Positions 1 through 8,996 are shown, counted from the first letter of the stretch. The stretch: DNA of 28,515 nt from Chrysochromulina tobinii (GCA_001275005.1 JWZX01002391.1:1-28515), one strand, 5' to 3'. Program-made: numbers and translations. The notes: a model not told the origin generated them from the sequence alone.

Positions 1-262
1 GGCGGCCGCCGCGCTTGTGCAGGCCGACGAGCCAGGTGCCCTTCACCGCCGCGATCGCACCGCTCTCCACCGACGCGAGCAGCGACTCAACGTCAAAGTA
101 GGCGTTCCGTGCGGCGGCGGCGGCGCTCGTGACGATCGTCTGCGACTGGGCCGTGAGCGGCCCGCCGAGGCCACCGGGGAGCAAGTTGCGGCTCGTCGGA
201 GTTCGAGCTCCTCGGAGGACTCCTCGGAGGACGCGGAGGCGGAGCACAGCTGTGCTAATCAT
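1..262 (-). CDS. N-terminal part of an organelle-targeted protein, unknown function (runs off the window)
   Basis: An open frame starts at an ATG at 262-260, in good context (CCACC before ATG), and runs to the window edge, giving 87 residues. The first ~30 residues are rich in Arg, Leu, Ser and Ala without acidic residues (MISTAVLRLRVLRGVLRGAR...), as in a mitochondrial or plastid transit peptide. The part that follows has ordinary globular composition, with FDVESLLASVESGAI and then GTWLVGLHKRGGR at the edge. I do not recognise the family. The gene is head-to-head with the coiled-coil gene that starts at 588, so the 325 bp between the two starts is probably a shared promoter. The codon content is convincing, but the missing 3' part prevents a functional call. 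Confidence 0.5.
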   Translation of the reverse strand, partial: MISTAVLRLRVLRGVLRGARTPTSRNLLPGGLGGPLTAQSQTIVTSAAAAARNAYFDVESLLASVESGAIAAVKGTWLVGLHKRGGR

Positions 263-522
263 GGTGGGCTCTGTCGAGGTGGATGGGAAAACCTTCGAGT
301 TGGAGGAGCCCATTCGTTGGTGGTCGAGAGACCGCCTAATTGATCGCTTCCCCAGCGTTCAGGGCGGCAGAATGGGAGTGATCGCATAGAAACATCAGTA
401 ACAGAGCGTCGTGATGAGCGTCGAGTTGAGCGTCGCCGCCTTCCATGCTTGGGGGTCCGGAGAGTGTGCGCGTTTGTGTTTCACAGCAGCAGCAGCAGTA
501 CCAACTCGAGCGCTGGAAGCTC

Positions 523-538
523 ATTCACATTCACACAT
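523..538 (+). promoter_or_regulatory. Shared 16-mer upstream element, copy 1
   Basis: The sense-strand sequence ATTCACATTCACACAT ends 49 nt before the ATG of the coiled-coil gene. The identical 16-mer, in the same orientation relative to the gene, lies upstream of the PPR gene and the FO synthase gene. It could be a core-promoter, initiator or 5'UTR element. Function is inferred only from recurrence and position. Confidence 0.45.
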
Positions 539-587
539 CCAATCCGCTGCAGGAGCCACCCGTCGCTCCCGACTCTCTACCGAGACC

Positions 588-2456
588 ATGTCGCAGGAGG
601 CCCTGAAAACGGCGCTGCAGGAGACGTGCGCGCAGCGGGACACCTTCAAGGAACACGCGGAGGCGCTCACGCAGGAGGTGCTGCGCCTGCGCGAGCAGCT
701 CGGTTCGCACGTGGCGCACACCAGGGAGGCGGAGCAAGAGCACACGGCTGCGCGCGCCCAGTGGGCCTCCAAGCTCGAGCAGGCGCAGCGCGACTTCTCG
801 GAGATGCTCTCGCGCGAAGAGCTCGAATCTATGCGCCTGCAGCTCATCGAGCAGACCGAGGCGCCGTGGCGCGCGCGTGTCAAGGCCCTCGAGGCGGAGG
901 TGATGGCTGCGCGTGAGCAGGCCAACGGTCACCGCCGCGATGCGGAGAAGGCGCGTTCGACGGCGGACTGGGCGATGCACGAGCATCGCGCGACGCTGCG
1001 CGAGCACGAGGCGCGCGCTGAGAGCGAGATCGCCGAGCTCAAGGCGAAGCTCGAGATTGCCGAGTCGATCAAGGCGGCGAACGAGGAGCACGCAGGTGGC
1101 GCCGACCGCACGCGGCGGCTGCAGCGCGAGCACGCGGAGGCGACGATTCGGTGCCAGAAGCTGCTCGAGGAGGTGGAGGAGCTACGCCGCGAGAATGACG
1201 TCCTCATCGCCACGCGCTCGCAGCTGCTCGGCGCGCAGGGGTCCTTGCAAGGCGAGAGCGCGGCGCAGGCGCGGCTGGCCCAGGCCAAGATTGAGTCACT
1301 CGAGCGGCGGACCTCGCACCTGACGCACGAGCTGGACGCATCGATGGCGGCGCAGGAGCGGCTGCACGAGGGCGCCCTGCACGCCGAGAACGAGATGCGC
1401 TCGTTGCGCGCGCAGGTGGACGACGCGATGCATGCAACCGCTTCCGAGCGAGCTCAGGGCGAGATCAAGGTATCGGAGCTGCACCGTCAGCTCGCCGCGA
1501 TGCGCATCGAGCTCGACCGGCGGCACGCCGAGGCGCTCCGGCGAGAGGCGACGCTCCAAAAGTCGCGTGACGAGCTCGCCGCGCACGCCGCGCAGAGCGA
1601 GCGCGCTGCGGCTGCGGCGCTCGCGGCCGCGCGTGACGACGAGAGCGCGCGCTTCAAGCGCCTCGAGGCCGAGCGCGCCCGGCTCAACGAGGCCCTCGTC
1701 GAGGCGCAGAGCGCGGGGGCGGCGCAGCAGGCGGCGCTGCGCGACAAGACCGATGCGCTCCAAGGCGAATGTGCCGCCCTCAAGGCCGAATTGCATGGAG
1801 CCGAGCTCGGCCGGAGATCGAGTCTGGAGGAGGCCGATCGACTGCGCCGTCGCGTCGAGGAGGCGGAGAGCCGAATGGAAGCGAGCGTGGCGGAGCTGCA
1901 CGCGCTGCGGCTCGAGTCGGGTGAAACGCATGCGCACAAGGGGAAGCTGGTCGAGGTGCAGGCGCAGGCTACGATCGCGCAGGAGAAGCTGCAGCTGTCC
2001 CTCGCGTTCGCCCAGAAGGAGCTCGCGACGACGCGGGCGCAGGCGCAGGCGGACGTGCGCACGCTCGAGGCGAAGCTGCGCCACACAAAGAAGCTGCAGC
2101 TGAAGGAGCACCAGGCGAACCAGGAGGCGGACGCGGTGCGCACGCGCCAGATCGAGGTGCTCAAGCGCGAAGTCAGTCGCCTCCGCAGCGAGCGAGAGGC
2201 TCTACGACGCGACCTCGCCACGCGTACCGCCTCGATGCACGCGAGCGCGGGCGGCGGCCTCTTTGGCGGGGCGGAGGCGGAGGGCGGTATGTCGGCGGAT
2301 CTGCGCGCCCTCATTGCGGCTGAGTCGTCGCTCCTCGAGGAGGCAAGCGCACTCAAACGGCAGGCGAGTGGCGTGGCGCGCGGGCTGGGCGGTGGCCTGG
2401 GCGGCGCCGGGATGGGCATTCTCGCGACGGGGGGCACCGTGGCCGCCAGAGGATGA
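588..2456 (+). CDS. Long coiled-coil protein, CEP83-like (centriole/basal-body distal appendage candidate)
   Basis: This single exon of 622 residues is almost entirely heptad coiled coil rich in Ala, Glu, Arg and Leu. It has no membrane segment and ends in a Gly-rich tail. The frame is open upstream to 411, but I chose the ATG at 588 (ACC before ATG) because the upstream part has untranslated-leader composition and contains a 16-mer shared with two other gene starts. Residues ~80-105 (ESMRLQLIEQ, then EAPWRARVKALEAEV) and ~128-152 (EHRATLREHEARAESEIAEL) resemble the conserved N-terminal part of CEP83/CCDC41. The C-terminal Lys/Arg-rich coil also fits. CEP83 anchors basal bodies to the membrane through distal appendages, which would suit a flagellate. 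Coiled coils match each other easily, so another centrosomal or rootlet protein remains possible. Confidence 0.6.
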   Translation: MSQEALKTALQETCAQRDTFKEHAEALTQEVLRLREQLGSHVAHTREAEQEHTAARAQWASKLEQAQRDFSEMLSREELESMRLQLIEQTEAPWRARVKALEAEVMAAREQANGHRRDAEKARSTADWAMHEHRATLREHEARAESEIAELKAKLEIAESIKAANEEHAGGADRTRRLQREHAEATIRCQKLLEEVEELRRENDVLIATRSQLLGAQGSLQGESAAQARLAQAKIESLERRTSHLTHELDASMAAQERLHEGALHAENEMRSLRAQVDDAMHATASERAQGEIKVSELHRQLAAMRIELDRRHAEALRREATLQKSRDELAAHAAQSERAAAAALAAARDDESARFKRLEAERARLNEALVEAQSAGAAQQAALRDKTDALQGECAALKAELHGAELGRRSSLEEADRLRRRVEEAESRMEASVAELHALRLESGETHAHKGKLVEVQAQATIAQEKLQLSLAFAQKELATTRAQAQADVRTLEAKLRHTKKLQLKEHQANQEADAVRTRQIEVLKREVSRLRSEREALRRDLATRTASMHASAGGGLFGGAEAEGGMSADLRALIAAESSLLEEASALKRQASGVARGLGGGLGGAGMGILATGGTVAARG

Positions 2457-3091
2457 GGGCGCGTGAGGGCGCGAGAGGAACGCACGTAGTGTCGCTTTCG
2501 CGTCGATCGGGAGCACCAGCACACGCACGAGGGCTGCGGACGCGCTGTGAGATATGGTGGGATGGGCCGCGAGTGGCGACCGTAAGCGCGCGTCCCGGCG
2601 GCTCTCCCGCGTTCGCGTCTCCGGCTCAATGGCTCCATGCGTCAACACTGTCTCTGTACGGCGTACGGTGGGGTGGGGTGTACAGCGAGGTGCTATCGGT
2701 GTGGGCCGCTCGAGTACTAATGCCGTACTAGCGTGTCCGGAAACGCAGTAACGCACCTAATGCGATTATCATTTATCTATTGTGGTTTATGCTCAAACCG
2801 AAACCGTCCTCTTAACTCATCTCGACGTGATCTCTTACGAGTAACGTTCGGTTAGATGCCGTGCCTCGATCACCATCACGCGGTGCGCAGCGGGGCCGAG
2901 GGGTCGGCCTCGAATGTTGTAGGTTCAGGCTCCAGCACGTCGTTGGGTCGTACTACCGGCCGGGCTGTTACGCTCGGTCACCCCCGGGGTCCGCTCTATA
3001 AGGTACGCAGCTGTAACGTCGTGACTGGTAGCGCAGCTGCGGTGTTGGCTGTTGCCGAGCATTCTCTTATGATTCTCGTCTGACTCACATG
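2457..3091. other. Intergenic region between convergent genes, no gene seen
   Basis: These 635 bp separate the stop of the coiled-coil gene from the stop of the PPR gene. The part near 2750-2850 is clearly AT-richer than the flanks. I see no ORF with coding character, no RNA gene and no convincing polyadenylation motif. Confidence 0.5.
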
Positions 3092-5321
3092 TCACATAAA
3101 GAGAAGCCGCGGCACGATGGAAGTGGCGGCGAGCCCACTAGCGAGGACGGATCCGTATAGCAGGAGAGCTTTCCAGACGCGCTGCTGCCTCGCAGCCGTC
3201 GCCGCGCTCGCAGCCACACGCTCGAGCTCCGAAGCATCGACGAGGATCATGCCGCGCCGTTGCTCGAAGGACACACCTGATGAGGGAGCCCATCAGACGC
3301 AATCAGAGACGCCATCAGGCGTAATCGGACGCCGTGGCTCGAAGGAAAAACTTCGGCCTTGAGGAAGTCGATGGCACTCAGACGCAATCTGATGGCCATC
3401 GGACGCAATCACACCTTCGGCCTTGAGGAAGTCGATGGACGTCTGCACGGTGACCGGTAAGTTGGCGGCCATGCTAGGGCGGCTCGAGCCTGGAATGATC
3501 GCAGGCGGCCTCGTGCCCTTCTGTCCCGCACCTTTGAGGGCCGGCTGCGCAGTCGTCGCGCGATTCGTCGCGTGGCCGGCCTCCAGGCGGTGATCTCCCG
3601 TGATCTCCTCACGGATGAGCGGAGGCGTACCTGATGAGTGATGCCATCAGATGAAATCAGAGGCCATCAGATGCAATCAGGGAGCGTACCGGTCAGGATC
3701 ACCCACGAGCCGACGTAATCAGACGCAATCATATGTAATCAGACGCACTCAGACGCACTCAGGGAGCGTACCGGTCAGGATCACCCACGAGCCGCCGTAA
3801 CCACACGCCCCGATGCCACGCTCGCGAGCCTCCCCCGCCAGTCGCAGCTCCGCCCGCAGCGCGAGAGAGACCGCGGGCCGGGTGAGACCCCTCAGGTCTG
3901 TGACGAAACGCACGTCCGGGGGCAATTCCGAAGGAGCGGCGTACCTGATGAGGGACGCAATCAGACGCACTCAGATGCAATCTCCCAAGGGGCGGAGTAC
4001 CTGATGAAGGAGGCAATCAGACGCACTCAGATGCAATCTCCCAAGGGGCGGCGTACTGCTGTCCTGGGTTGAGAGCGGGCGCCTCCGAGAGCACCGACTC
4101 GGCGAGAGACGTGTCCGCGAAGAGCTGCAGCAGTGATGTGCGTGTCGCCGAGCTCTCCGCCACGCCTCGCAGCCGCATGCGCTCTCGGAGCTCCTCGGCT
4201 GTCGCCACTAGGTCCAGGCCTTCCAAATGCGGACGATCACCTTCCAAATGAGGACGAGAAAGAGATGCCCTCACGAGCGCGAGGAGGGCGGAGGTATACC
4301 TGATGAGAGAGGCCATCAGAGGCCATCAGAGGCGATCAGAGGCGATCAGAGGCGATCAGAGGCGATCAGAGGCGATCAGAGGCGATCAGAGGCGATCAGA
4401 GGCGATCAGAGGTCATCAGAGGCCATCCGAGGCACGATCGCGAGGAGGGCGGAGGTTATACGAGGTCTCGTTCGGCGCAGGGCCGTGCTCCTCCATGCGA
4501 CGGAGCGTGGTCAGCGCGAGCTGCACCTCGCCCGCCCGTGCCGCCTCGGCGATCAGCGTGTTGAGCACCACCGTGTCTGCCAGCCCACGCGCAGCTGCGA
4601 TCTCGACCAGCCGACGCGCTTCGTCAATCTGGCCACTGCGCCCAAGGAGCGCCGTGCCGAGCGCGATCGAGAACTTGTCAGCGGCGGGCGCGGCGCCGCC
4701 GTCCATCATCTGAGCCAGCAGCTCCTGCGCCGCTTTGGCCTCCGCCGCCTTGCCCTCCACGCCTGCGCGTCCGTCCGTCACCTCCCACGATCGGATGGTG
4801 GCCGCCAGGTAGCTGTTGCACACACGCGTGTTGAAGCAGCCCGCTGCCCGCGCTGCAGCGAGCACCTCGGATGCTATGGCCATGCTCTCTGTCGATCCAA
4901 AGGCGGTGATGAAGTCGCTCGAAAGGTGCGCATCGAGGGGCGCCGGCTCGCCTTGCTCGTGCACCGATCGCCATAGCTGCCGCACGAGCGCTGTTCGCTT
5001 TCGGCGGCCCGTCAAAGCCACGAGTGCGGAAAGCATGTACTTGTCCACAGCCACGGCTCCTGTCACATAAGCCTCCCACGCGCTCCCAACGTCATTACGC
5101 TTGCACGCGGAAAGGAAACCTTCCTTGTCCGAGGGCAGATTGGCACGCTGACGGCGGTGTCGCCTTTGTTCATGGGCAACACTGAGCGGGTTGGCCACTG
5201 GCAAACGGATTGAAAAGTGCCTGCTGGAGACGAGCGCAAGCGAAATGCGACACGGGCAAGCCAGCTTGACAGCACGCAAGCGAAACGCAGCACGCAAGCC
5301 CCCGTACGAGAGCGCCGCCAT
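3092..5321 (-). CDS. PPR-SMR-like organelle RNA-binding protein, five exons
   Basis: Five exons, complement(3092..3276, 3415..3630, 3772..3944, 4057..4299, 4462..5321), splice with GT-AG sites into one frame of 558 residues ending in TGA. The N-terminus (MAALSYGGLRAAFRLRAVKL) is an Arg/Ala-rich transit peptide. Helical-pair PPR repeats fill about residues 65-320, for example DTVVLNTLIAEAARAGEVQL, then HGPAPNETSYTSALLALV across the first splice. Residues ~380-430 (TDLRGLTRPAVSLALRAEL ... WVILTG) resemble an SMR domain with its DLHG-type motif. The last ~25 residues are a possible membrane anchor. PPR-SMR proteins bind organelle RNA or DNA. The upstream ATG is preceded in frame only by a TTG, so the ATG at 5321 is the start. 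All four introns are made of tandem repeats. The SMR assignment is weaker than the PPR one. Confidence 0.8.
3277..3414 (-). repeat. PPR intron 4: repeat intron containing a duplicated exon end
   Basis: This 138-nt GT-AG intron ends in CTCCCTCATCAG|G. It contains a perfect 24-bp copy (3351-3374) of the end of exon 4 (3415-3438), 64 bp apart. That copy is followed by a diverged copy of the start of exon 5 (CCTTCGAGCCACGGCG in the intron against CCTTCGAGCAACGGCG in the exon). Confidence 0.75.
3631..3771 (-). repeat. PPR intron 3: repeat intron containing a duplicated exon end
   Basis: This 141-nt GT-AG intron has TGATTGCATC/TGAGTGCGTC units and ends in CACTCATCAG|G. Inside it lies a ~41-bp copy (3678-3718) of the last part of exon 3 plus its donor site (3760-3800), a period of 82 bp. 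This creates a second donor-like GTACGCTCCC. The last ~110 nt before the acceptor have no AG. Confidence 0.75.
3945..4056 (-). repeat. PPR intron 2: two tandem 56-bp intron-like units
   Basis: The 112-nt intron is exactly two 56-nt units in tandem. Each begins GTACKCCGCCCCTTGGGAG and ends with YTCATCAG, so each alone looks like a complete GT-AG mini-intron. The next exon begins with another copy of the target (GTACGCCGCTCCTTCGGA). The joined frame reads QQYAAPSELPPD. Confidence 0.8.
4300..4461 (-). repeat. PPR intron 1: 10-bp tandem-repeat intron with duplicated target sequence
   Basis: This 162-nt GT-AG intron holds twelve 10-bp units at 4311-4430, eight of them identical. In the sense strand the unit reads TGATCGCCTC. 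The only AG in the whole intron is the acceptor, in CTCTCATCAG|G. The first ~28 nt of the intron (GTATAACCTCCGCCCTCCTC...) are a near copy of the first ~28 nt of the next exon (GTATACCTCCGCCCTCCTC...). Excising one copy plus the array restores a normal PPR motif (NETSYTSALLAL). Confidence 0.85.
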
Positions 5322-5387
5322 CAAATTCGAAAATCTTCGAGAGAGGCGACATGACGACGTCCCATCACAAACTTGGTGTTAATGTGT

Positions 5388-5403
5388 ATGTGTGAATGTG
5401 AAT
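5388..5403 (-). promoter_or_regulatory. Shared 16-mer upstream element, copy 2
   Basis: The minus strand reads ATTCACATTCACACAT, 66 nt upstream of the PPR start codon. It is identical to the copies upstream of the coiled-coil and FO synthase genes and has the same orientation relative to transcription. Confidence 0.45.
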
Positions 5404-6190
5404 TTGCGTATGTGTGATTTCTATCACACAAACCGGTTTGGTTCCCGGGGGGCGCCGGGACACAACACGGGGCTCAAGGGGACACACGCGGGCACACGGA
5501 ACACACTCTTCACAGACGAATCTCACAACCATCCCAACCCCCACCAATGCGCACCCGCATGACCGCGCGACGACAAAGGTACCGGTACGGATATGTCGGT
5601 ACGTGATCGGCCGGAGTGTGTGGGGACGACGCATTCGGCATTGATTGGACATCATGCACCGCGTCCTGACGTGCCCGCGACTCCTCGTCGGCCACACGGC
5701 CAGAACCCAGATCCTCGGAGATGCAGATGGACGCTCGATCGTTCGGTTTGCCGTTACGTATACTGCTGTCACAGTGTCACAAGTTACAGCTTACAACAAA
5801 ACGCACGTCTCCGGACGGGGGAGCGACGGGACCACTTCGCTCTCGACGGTCGCTCCCGCGGCGCGTGGCCCGTGGGTGCTCCGCTCGTCCGGAGGGTAAC
5901 AACGTCCGACATGCAACGTCAGTTGCTACGACGCGCTCGTACACATGCAGGGCCGGGCCGCAATCCGCTCGCAGTGCTACACATAAAGGCCACCCATGCA
6001 TAGCCGTTGGCCGCCCAGGAGCGACCCGGCTCCATATCCAAAACCCCTCAAACCCTCGCCGCATACGTCCGGTAGCTCATGCCGCCCCCACTGCTTACGC
6101 TCCCCCCTTGCCTATGCCGCACCCAGGTCCACCGCATTGCCGCCTCACAGAGGTAGCGACATGCGGCGGCGCTCGCCCGTCAGATGGTCC
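5404..6190. other. Intergenic region upstream of the PPR gene, no gene seen
   Basis: This stretch of ~790 bp lies between the PPR promoter side and the stop codon of the pyrophosphatase gene. Several ORFs are open, but none has domain-like or biased protein sequence. It probably holds the PPR promoter and the pyrophosphatase 3' UTR. I found no RNA gene. Confidence 0.45.
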
Positions 6191-7588
6191 TCAGACGGTC
6201 TTGGCGCCCGTGGCAGTGAGTTTCTGCCAGAACTGGTGCGTCTCTTCAATGACCCTCATGGTGTATTCCTTGCCCACCGCCTTCTCGTTCAACCCGAAGG
6301 AGTTCTGCGGCTTGCCGTCAATGACCTTGTAATTACGAAGCCACTCGCGCATGAAGGAGATGTAGCCGGGCAGCACGCGCTCGACGTCCTCGATGTCGTT
6401 GAGCTGCTGTGAGAGCGGGTCCTCCACGTTGATGCAGATCACCTTCCAGTCCGTCTCGCCATCGTCGATCATCGCGAGGCAGCCGAGCACCTTGACCTTG
6501 GTCACAGAACCCGAGCGCAGGATGCGCGTCCCAATCTCGATCGCGTCGATCGGATCATTGTCGCCGGCGAAGCCCGTGTCCGGCGTCGTGTGCTTCGGAT
6601 CCTCCCACGTCTGCGGGAAGGCGCCGTAGTTGAAGCACATGTCGCCGTGCTTGTACTCGCGAAGCTTGCCGTTCTTCACGTCCTGCTTGATTGGGTTGAA
6701 GGCCTCGCCCGTCGCGATCTCGAACTTGGCGCGCGAAAACTTTGGGATCTCGGTGATCATGTGCAAGTGCCCGTCCGAGCTGAAGAGCGGGATGTCGTGC
6801 CACGGAGAGATCTGCTTGAGCTGGCCAGCGTCGTTGTAGTGGAAGTGCACGCGGAAGTCGAGCGAGTTGGGCATGCCGGAGGTCGCGGTCGTCAGGTGTT
6901 TGATGTCGAAGGCGGACGAGAGCTTGTTCATGATCTTCTGGAAGCGCGAGGTGTACGCCATGCCCTTGGTCGAGAGCACTCCACTCTCCGAGTGAGCGAG
7001 CGTGTACCAAGCGAGGAAGTCGTCGAAGCCAATCGAGCCTTGGCGGGTTACGTCCATCGCCTTGAAGGCCAGCGTGAGCTCCGCATCCGTGAGTGGCTCG
7101 CCGAGCACCTGGTGGAGCTGGCCGAGCTGGTCGCGGTCGATGCGGCCGTCGCCGGTGTCGTCGGCGATCGAGAACACCTGGCGCAGCACAGACACGTCTT
7201 CCGCGGGCACACCCTCGTGCGGCGACGTCAGGTTCACGCCGCGCGCGAGGGCCTTGCGCTTGAGCCGGTCGATCTCGGCGAGCAGCGCCGGCACCTCCGT
7301 CTCGGCCTCGTAGAACGAATTGCGCGTGTACGCACGCTGGACACCGCTGTTTTGCACTGGCAACGTCACATCCGAGAGCGGCAAGACGTGCGGCGCCGCC
7401 GGCGGCGCGCTGGGCATCCCGCTGGGCATCCCGCGTGCCGGCACTGCACCTGCGCCAAGTTGTGTGCGCATGGTGACGGTCGATTCACCATACTGTCGTG
7501 AGACGGAGATGTCGATCGGCGGGGCGCCAGCCGGCACGAGCGCTTGGCGCGCAAGCGCCTGCTGAAGGAGGATGAGCTGCTCGTCCAT
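6191..7588 (-). CDS. Family I soluble inorganic pyrophosphatase with N-terminal EF-hands
   Basis: A single exon of 465 residues hydrolyses pyrophosphate to phosphate (family knowledge). The C-terminal ~235 residues are the family I pyrophosphatase fold, with the signature DNDPIDAIEIG (Asp343, Asp345, Asp348 bind the metals), upstream EIPKFSRAKFEIATGEAFNP and the EYKHGDMCFNYGAFPQTWE segment. Residues ~130-200 carry two EF-hand-like loops: 143-154 (DDTGDGRIDRDQ, Gln at position 12) and 179-190 (DVTRQGSIGFDD). Both are slightly non-canonical. The length far exceeds the plain ~175-290 residue enzymes because of the EF-hand region and a ~90-residue Ala/Pro-rich N-terminus that has no clear signal peptide. 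EF-hand pyrophosphatases are known from trypanosome acidocalcisomes (VSP type), so calcium control or a phosphate-storage role is a reasonable inference. Confidence 0.93.
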   Translation of the reverse strand: MDEQLILLQQALARQALVPAGAPPIDISVSRQYGESTVTMRTQLGAGAVPARGMPSGMPSAPPAAPHVLPLSDVTLPVQNSGVQRAYTRNSFYEAETEVPALLAEIDRLKRKALARGVNLTSPHEGVPAEDVSVLRQVFSIADDTGDGRIDRDQLGQLHQVLGEPLTDAELTLAFKAMDVTRQGSIGFDDFLAWYTLAHSESGVLSTKGMAYTSRFQKIMNKLSSAFDIKHLTTATSGMPNSLDFRVHFHYNDAGQLKQISPWHDIPLFSSDGHLHMITEIPKFSRAKFEIATGEAFNPIKQDVKNGKLREYKHGDMCFNYGAFPQTWEDPKHTTPDTGFAGDNDPIDAIEIGTRILRSGSVTKVKVLGCLAMIDDGETDWKVICINVEDPLSQQLNDIEDVERVLPGYISFMREWLRNYKVIDGKPQNSFGLNEKAVGKEYTMRVIEETHQFWQKLTATGAKTV

Positions 7589-7802
7589 GACTGCAAATCA
7601 ACTGTGAGACAAAGGAGACGCGAACGAGCGGGGTCAGGCGGTGAGAGGTAATTGGGCATAGAGCGAGCGGGGCTCGCCGCGGCTGCGGGTGCGTCCGCGT
7701 CGGGGAGGATCTAACATTTCACGAAGTGTATCTCCGCGGATTCGCCACAGAAGGAAGTCAAGTCAAGACGAAACGACGGATGGTGCGAGCTGGGCGCTTC
7801 AA

Positions 7803-8293
7803 ATGAGCCACGCGTCTGGACTCCATCTTTGGCCTTTATTCTGGCGTTGGGCCCGACTTCTTTCCGTCCTCCAAGTTTGGCGTGAACAAACTCACCGAAG
7901 AGCAACTCGCCCTCGACCCCCCCCCTCTCAACGCGGCGGAGCCGACAATCTTCGAGCGCAGACCCAGCGGTGCTCATGCTCAACGAGCGCGCTCAGATCG
8001 TGCTTTCCGTGCAGCCGCTCAATGGCGAGGATGACCGGCGGCTGGTGACCGATGCCCTCCTGCGGCTCGAGGGCGTGCGAACGGCCCATGTCGATATCCC
8101 GCGAGGGGTGGTGCGCGTGGATGGGGCGGCGAGCGACGTGGAACTGATTGCGACGATGGAGGCGCTGGGTAAGCGCGCGGCGGTCGTGACGCACACCCGG
8201 GGCGTGAAGGTTAACCCTCCGCAATCGGGCGGCATGCTGCGCGTCCAGCTCTTCATGAAACTTCTCGGGCGGCAAGCAAATTGCTGCGCATAG
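7803..8293 (+). CDS. Small HMA-fold (ferredoxin-like) protein, frame broken twice as sequenced
   Basis: The intact part starts at ATG 7976 and gives 105 residues: an HMA-like beta-alpha-beta pattern (IVLSVQPLNGEDDRRLVTDA, then LEGVRTAHVDI, VVRVDGAASDVELIATMEA) without the metal-binding CxxC, ending in ANCCA. Upstream, a different frame from 7816 to ~7965 reads like coding sequence (DSIFGLYSGVGPDFFPSSKF, then GVNKLTEEQLALDPPPLNAA). One extra base near 7963-7967 and another near 7815 would join ATG 7803 to this segment and to the HMA part as 162 residues. Either these are insertion errors, or translation starts at 7976 and the upstream similarity to coding is chance. It is head-to-head with the pyrophosphatase gene (214 bp between starts). 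The HMA call rests on fold pattern only. Confidence 0.5.
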
Positions 8294-8996
8294 ACATCTA
8301 ACTCCCCTGCGCATGTGGTGGCGGAGGCGAGAACCACCCTGAGCGCGCGTGACACACGTACTACCCCCCCCCCACCGATTCTTCCTCGCGTGCATCCCCG
8401 AGAGAGTGACTGAGGGAGGATGGACAGAGAGAGGGTCACTGAGCCAAATGCAAACTTGCTGCAAAAGAGACATCGAGAGTGACCGTGTGTATGTGCATAA
8501 TATGTGCATGAAAATAACTGTAGCTTTGACGTAGAGTGTTATGCCGGCCGGCAGAGCACACCTGCCTCGAGAAGGCGCAGCGCGGCGTGTTCGCGCCCCG
8601 GCCCCCGTGCCAAGCCCGCAAGACCAAGAGCCGCGCCGCCCGTGCGCCAAAATTCGCCGTGCGCCGTCCGCGTTACGTCCGCGGTGCGCGGTGTGGTGGC
8701 CTCCGTGACAACTCCGGAAGCAAGCAAGCTAATTTTGCTTGTTTGCTTGTGGCTCCGGCACTGCCGCCGCCGTGTCCGGGCTACCGGCGGGGCCGGGCTC
8801 GCTTGCCCGCTGCCTCTCTCACACCGCAGCCTGGCTCAGCCCGAGCAACACAGAGAGAACGCACGCACAGAGGTACACGCGCGTGGCACATGCCCTAGCG
8901 CTCGACCACCCACGCGCGCATCACCCCGCCATGCTTCGTGCGCCTCCTAATCGACGCCCGACGGGATTCATTGCGACTCCGCCTTGCCAGTGCCAC
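8294..8996. other. Intergenic region between convergent genes, no gene seen
   Basis: About 700 bp lie between the HMA-like gene and the TMEM70-like gene. An inverted repeat CAAGCAA-N7-TTGCTTG lies at 8721-8741. I see no coding or RNA gene. Confidence 0.45.

Noticed and set aside
411-587. N-terminal extension of the coiled-coil gene from the ATG at 411
   Set aside because: Its composition is leader-like (Ser/His/Ala repeats), it contains the shared 16-mer, and the ATG at 588 has a better context directly before the coil.
1487-2638. Long minus-strand frames opposite the coiled-coil gene
   Set aside because: They are Ser/Arg/Ala-rich, as expected for the antisense of a GC-rich coiled-coil gene, with no domain-like sequence.
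3277-4461. CTGATGA units as hammerhead ribozyme cores
   Set aside because: The CUGAUGA core is present, but there is no GAAA box, no paired stems and no cleavage-site context. The match comes from the repeat unit itself.
4227-4976. Long plus-strand frame reading a repeated RSEAIRGDQR-like peptide, and similar frames at 22171-22725 and 23392-23835
   Set aside because: These are antisense translations of the intron arrays. A 10-bp unit lacking stops on that strand stays open in all frames, and real exons lie on the other strand.
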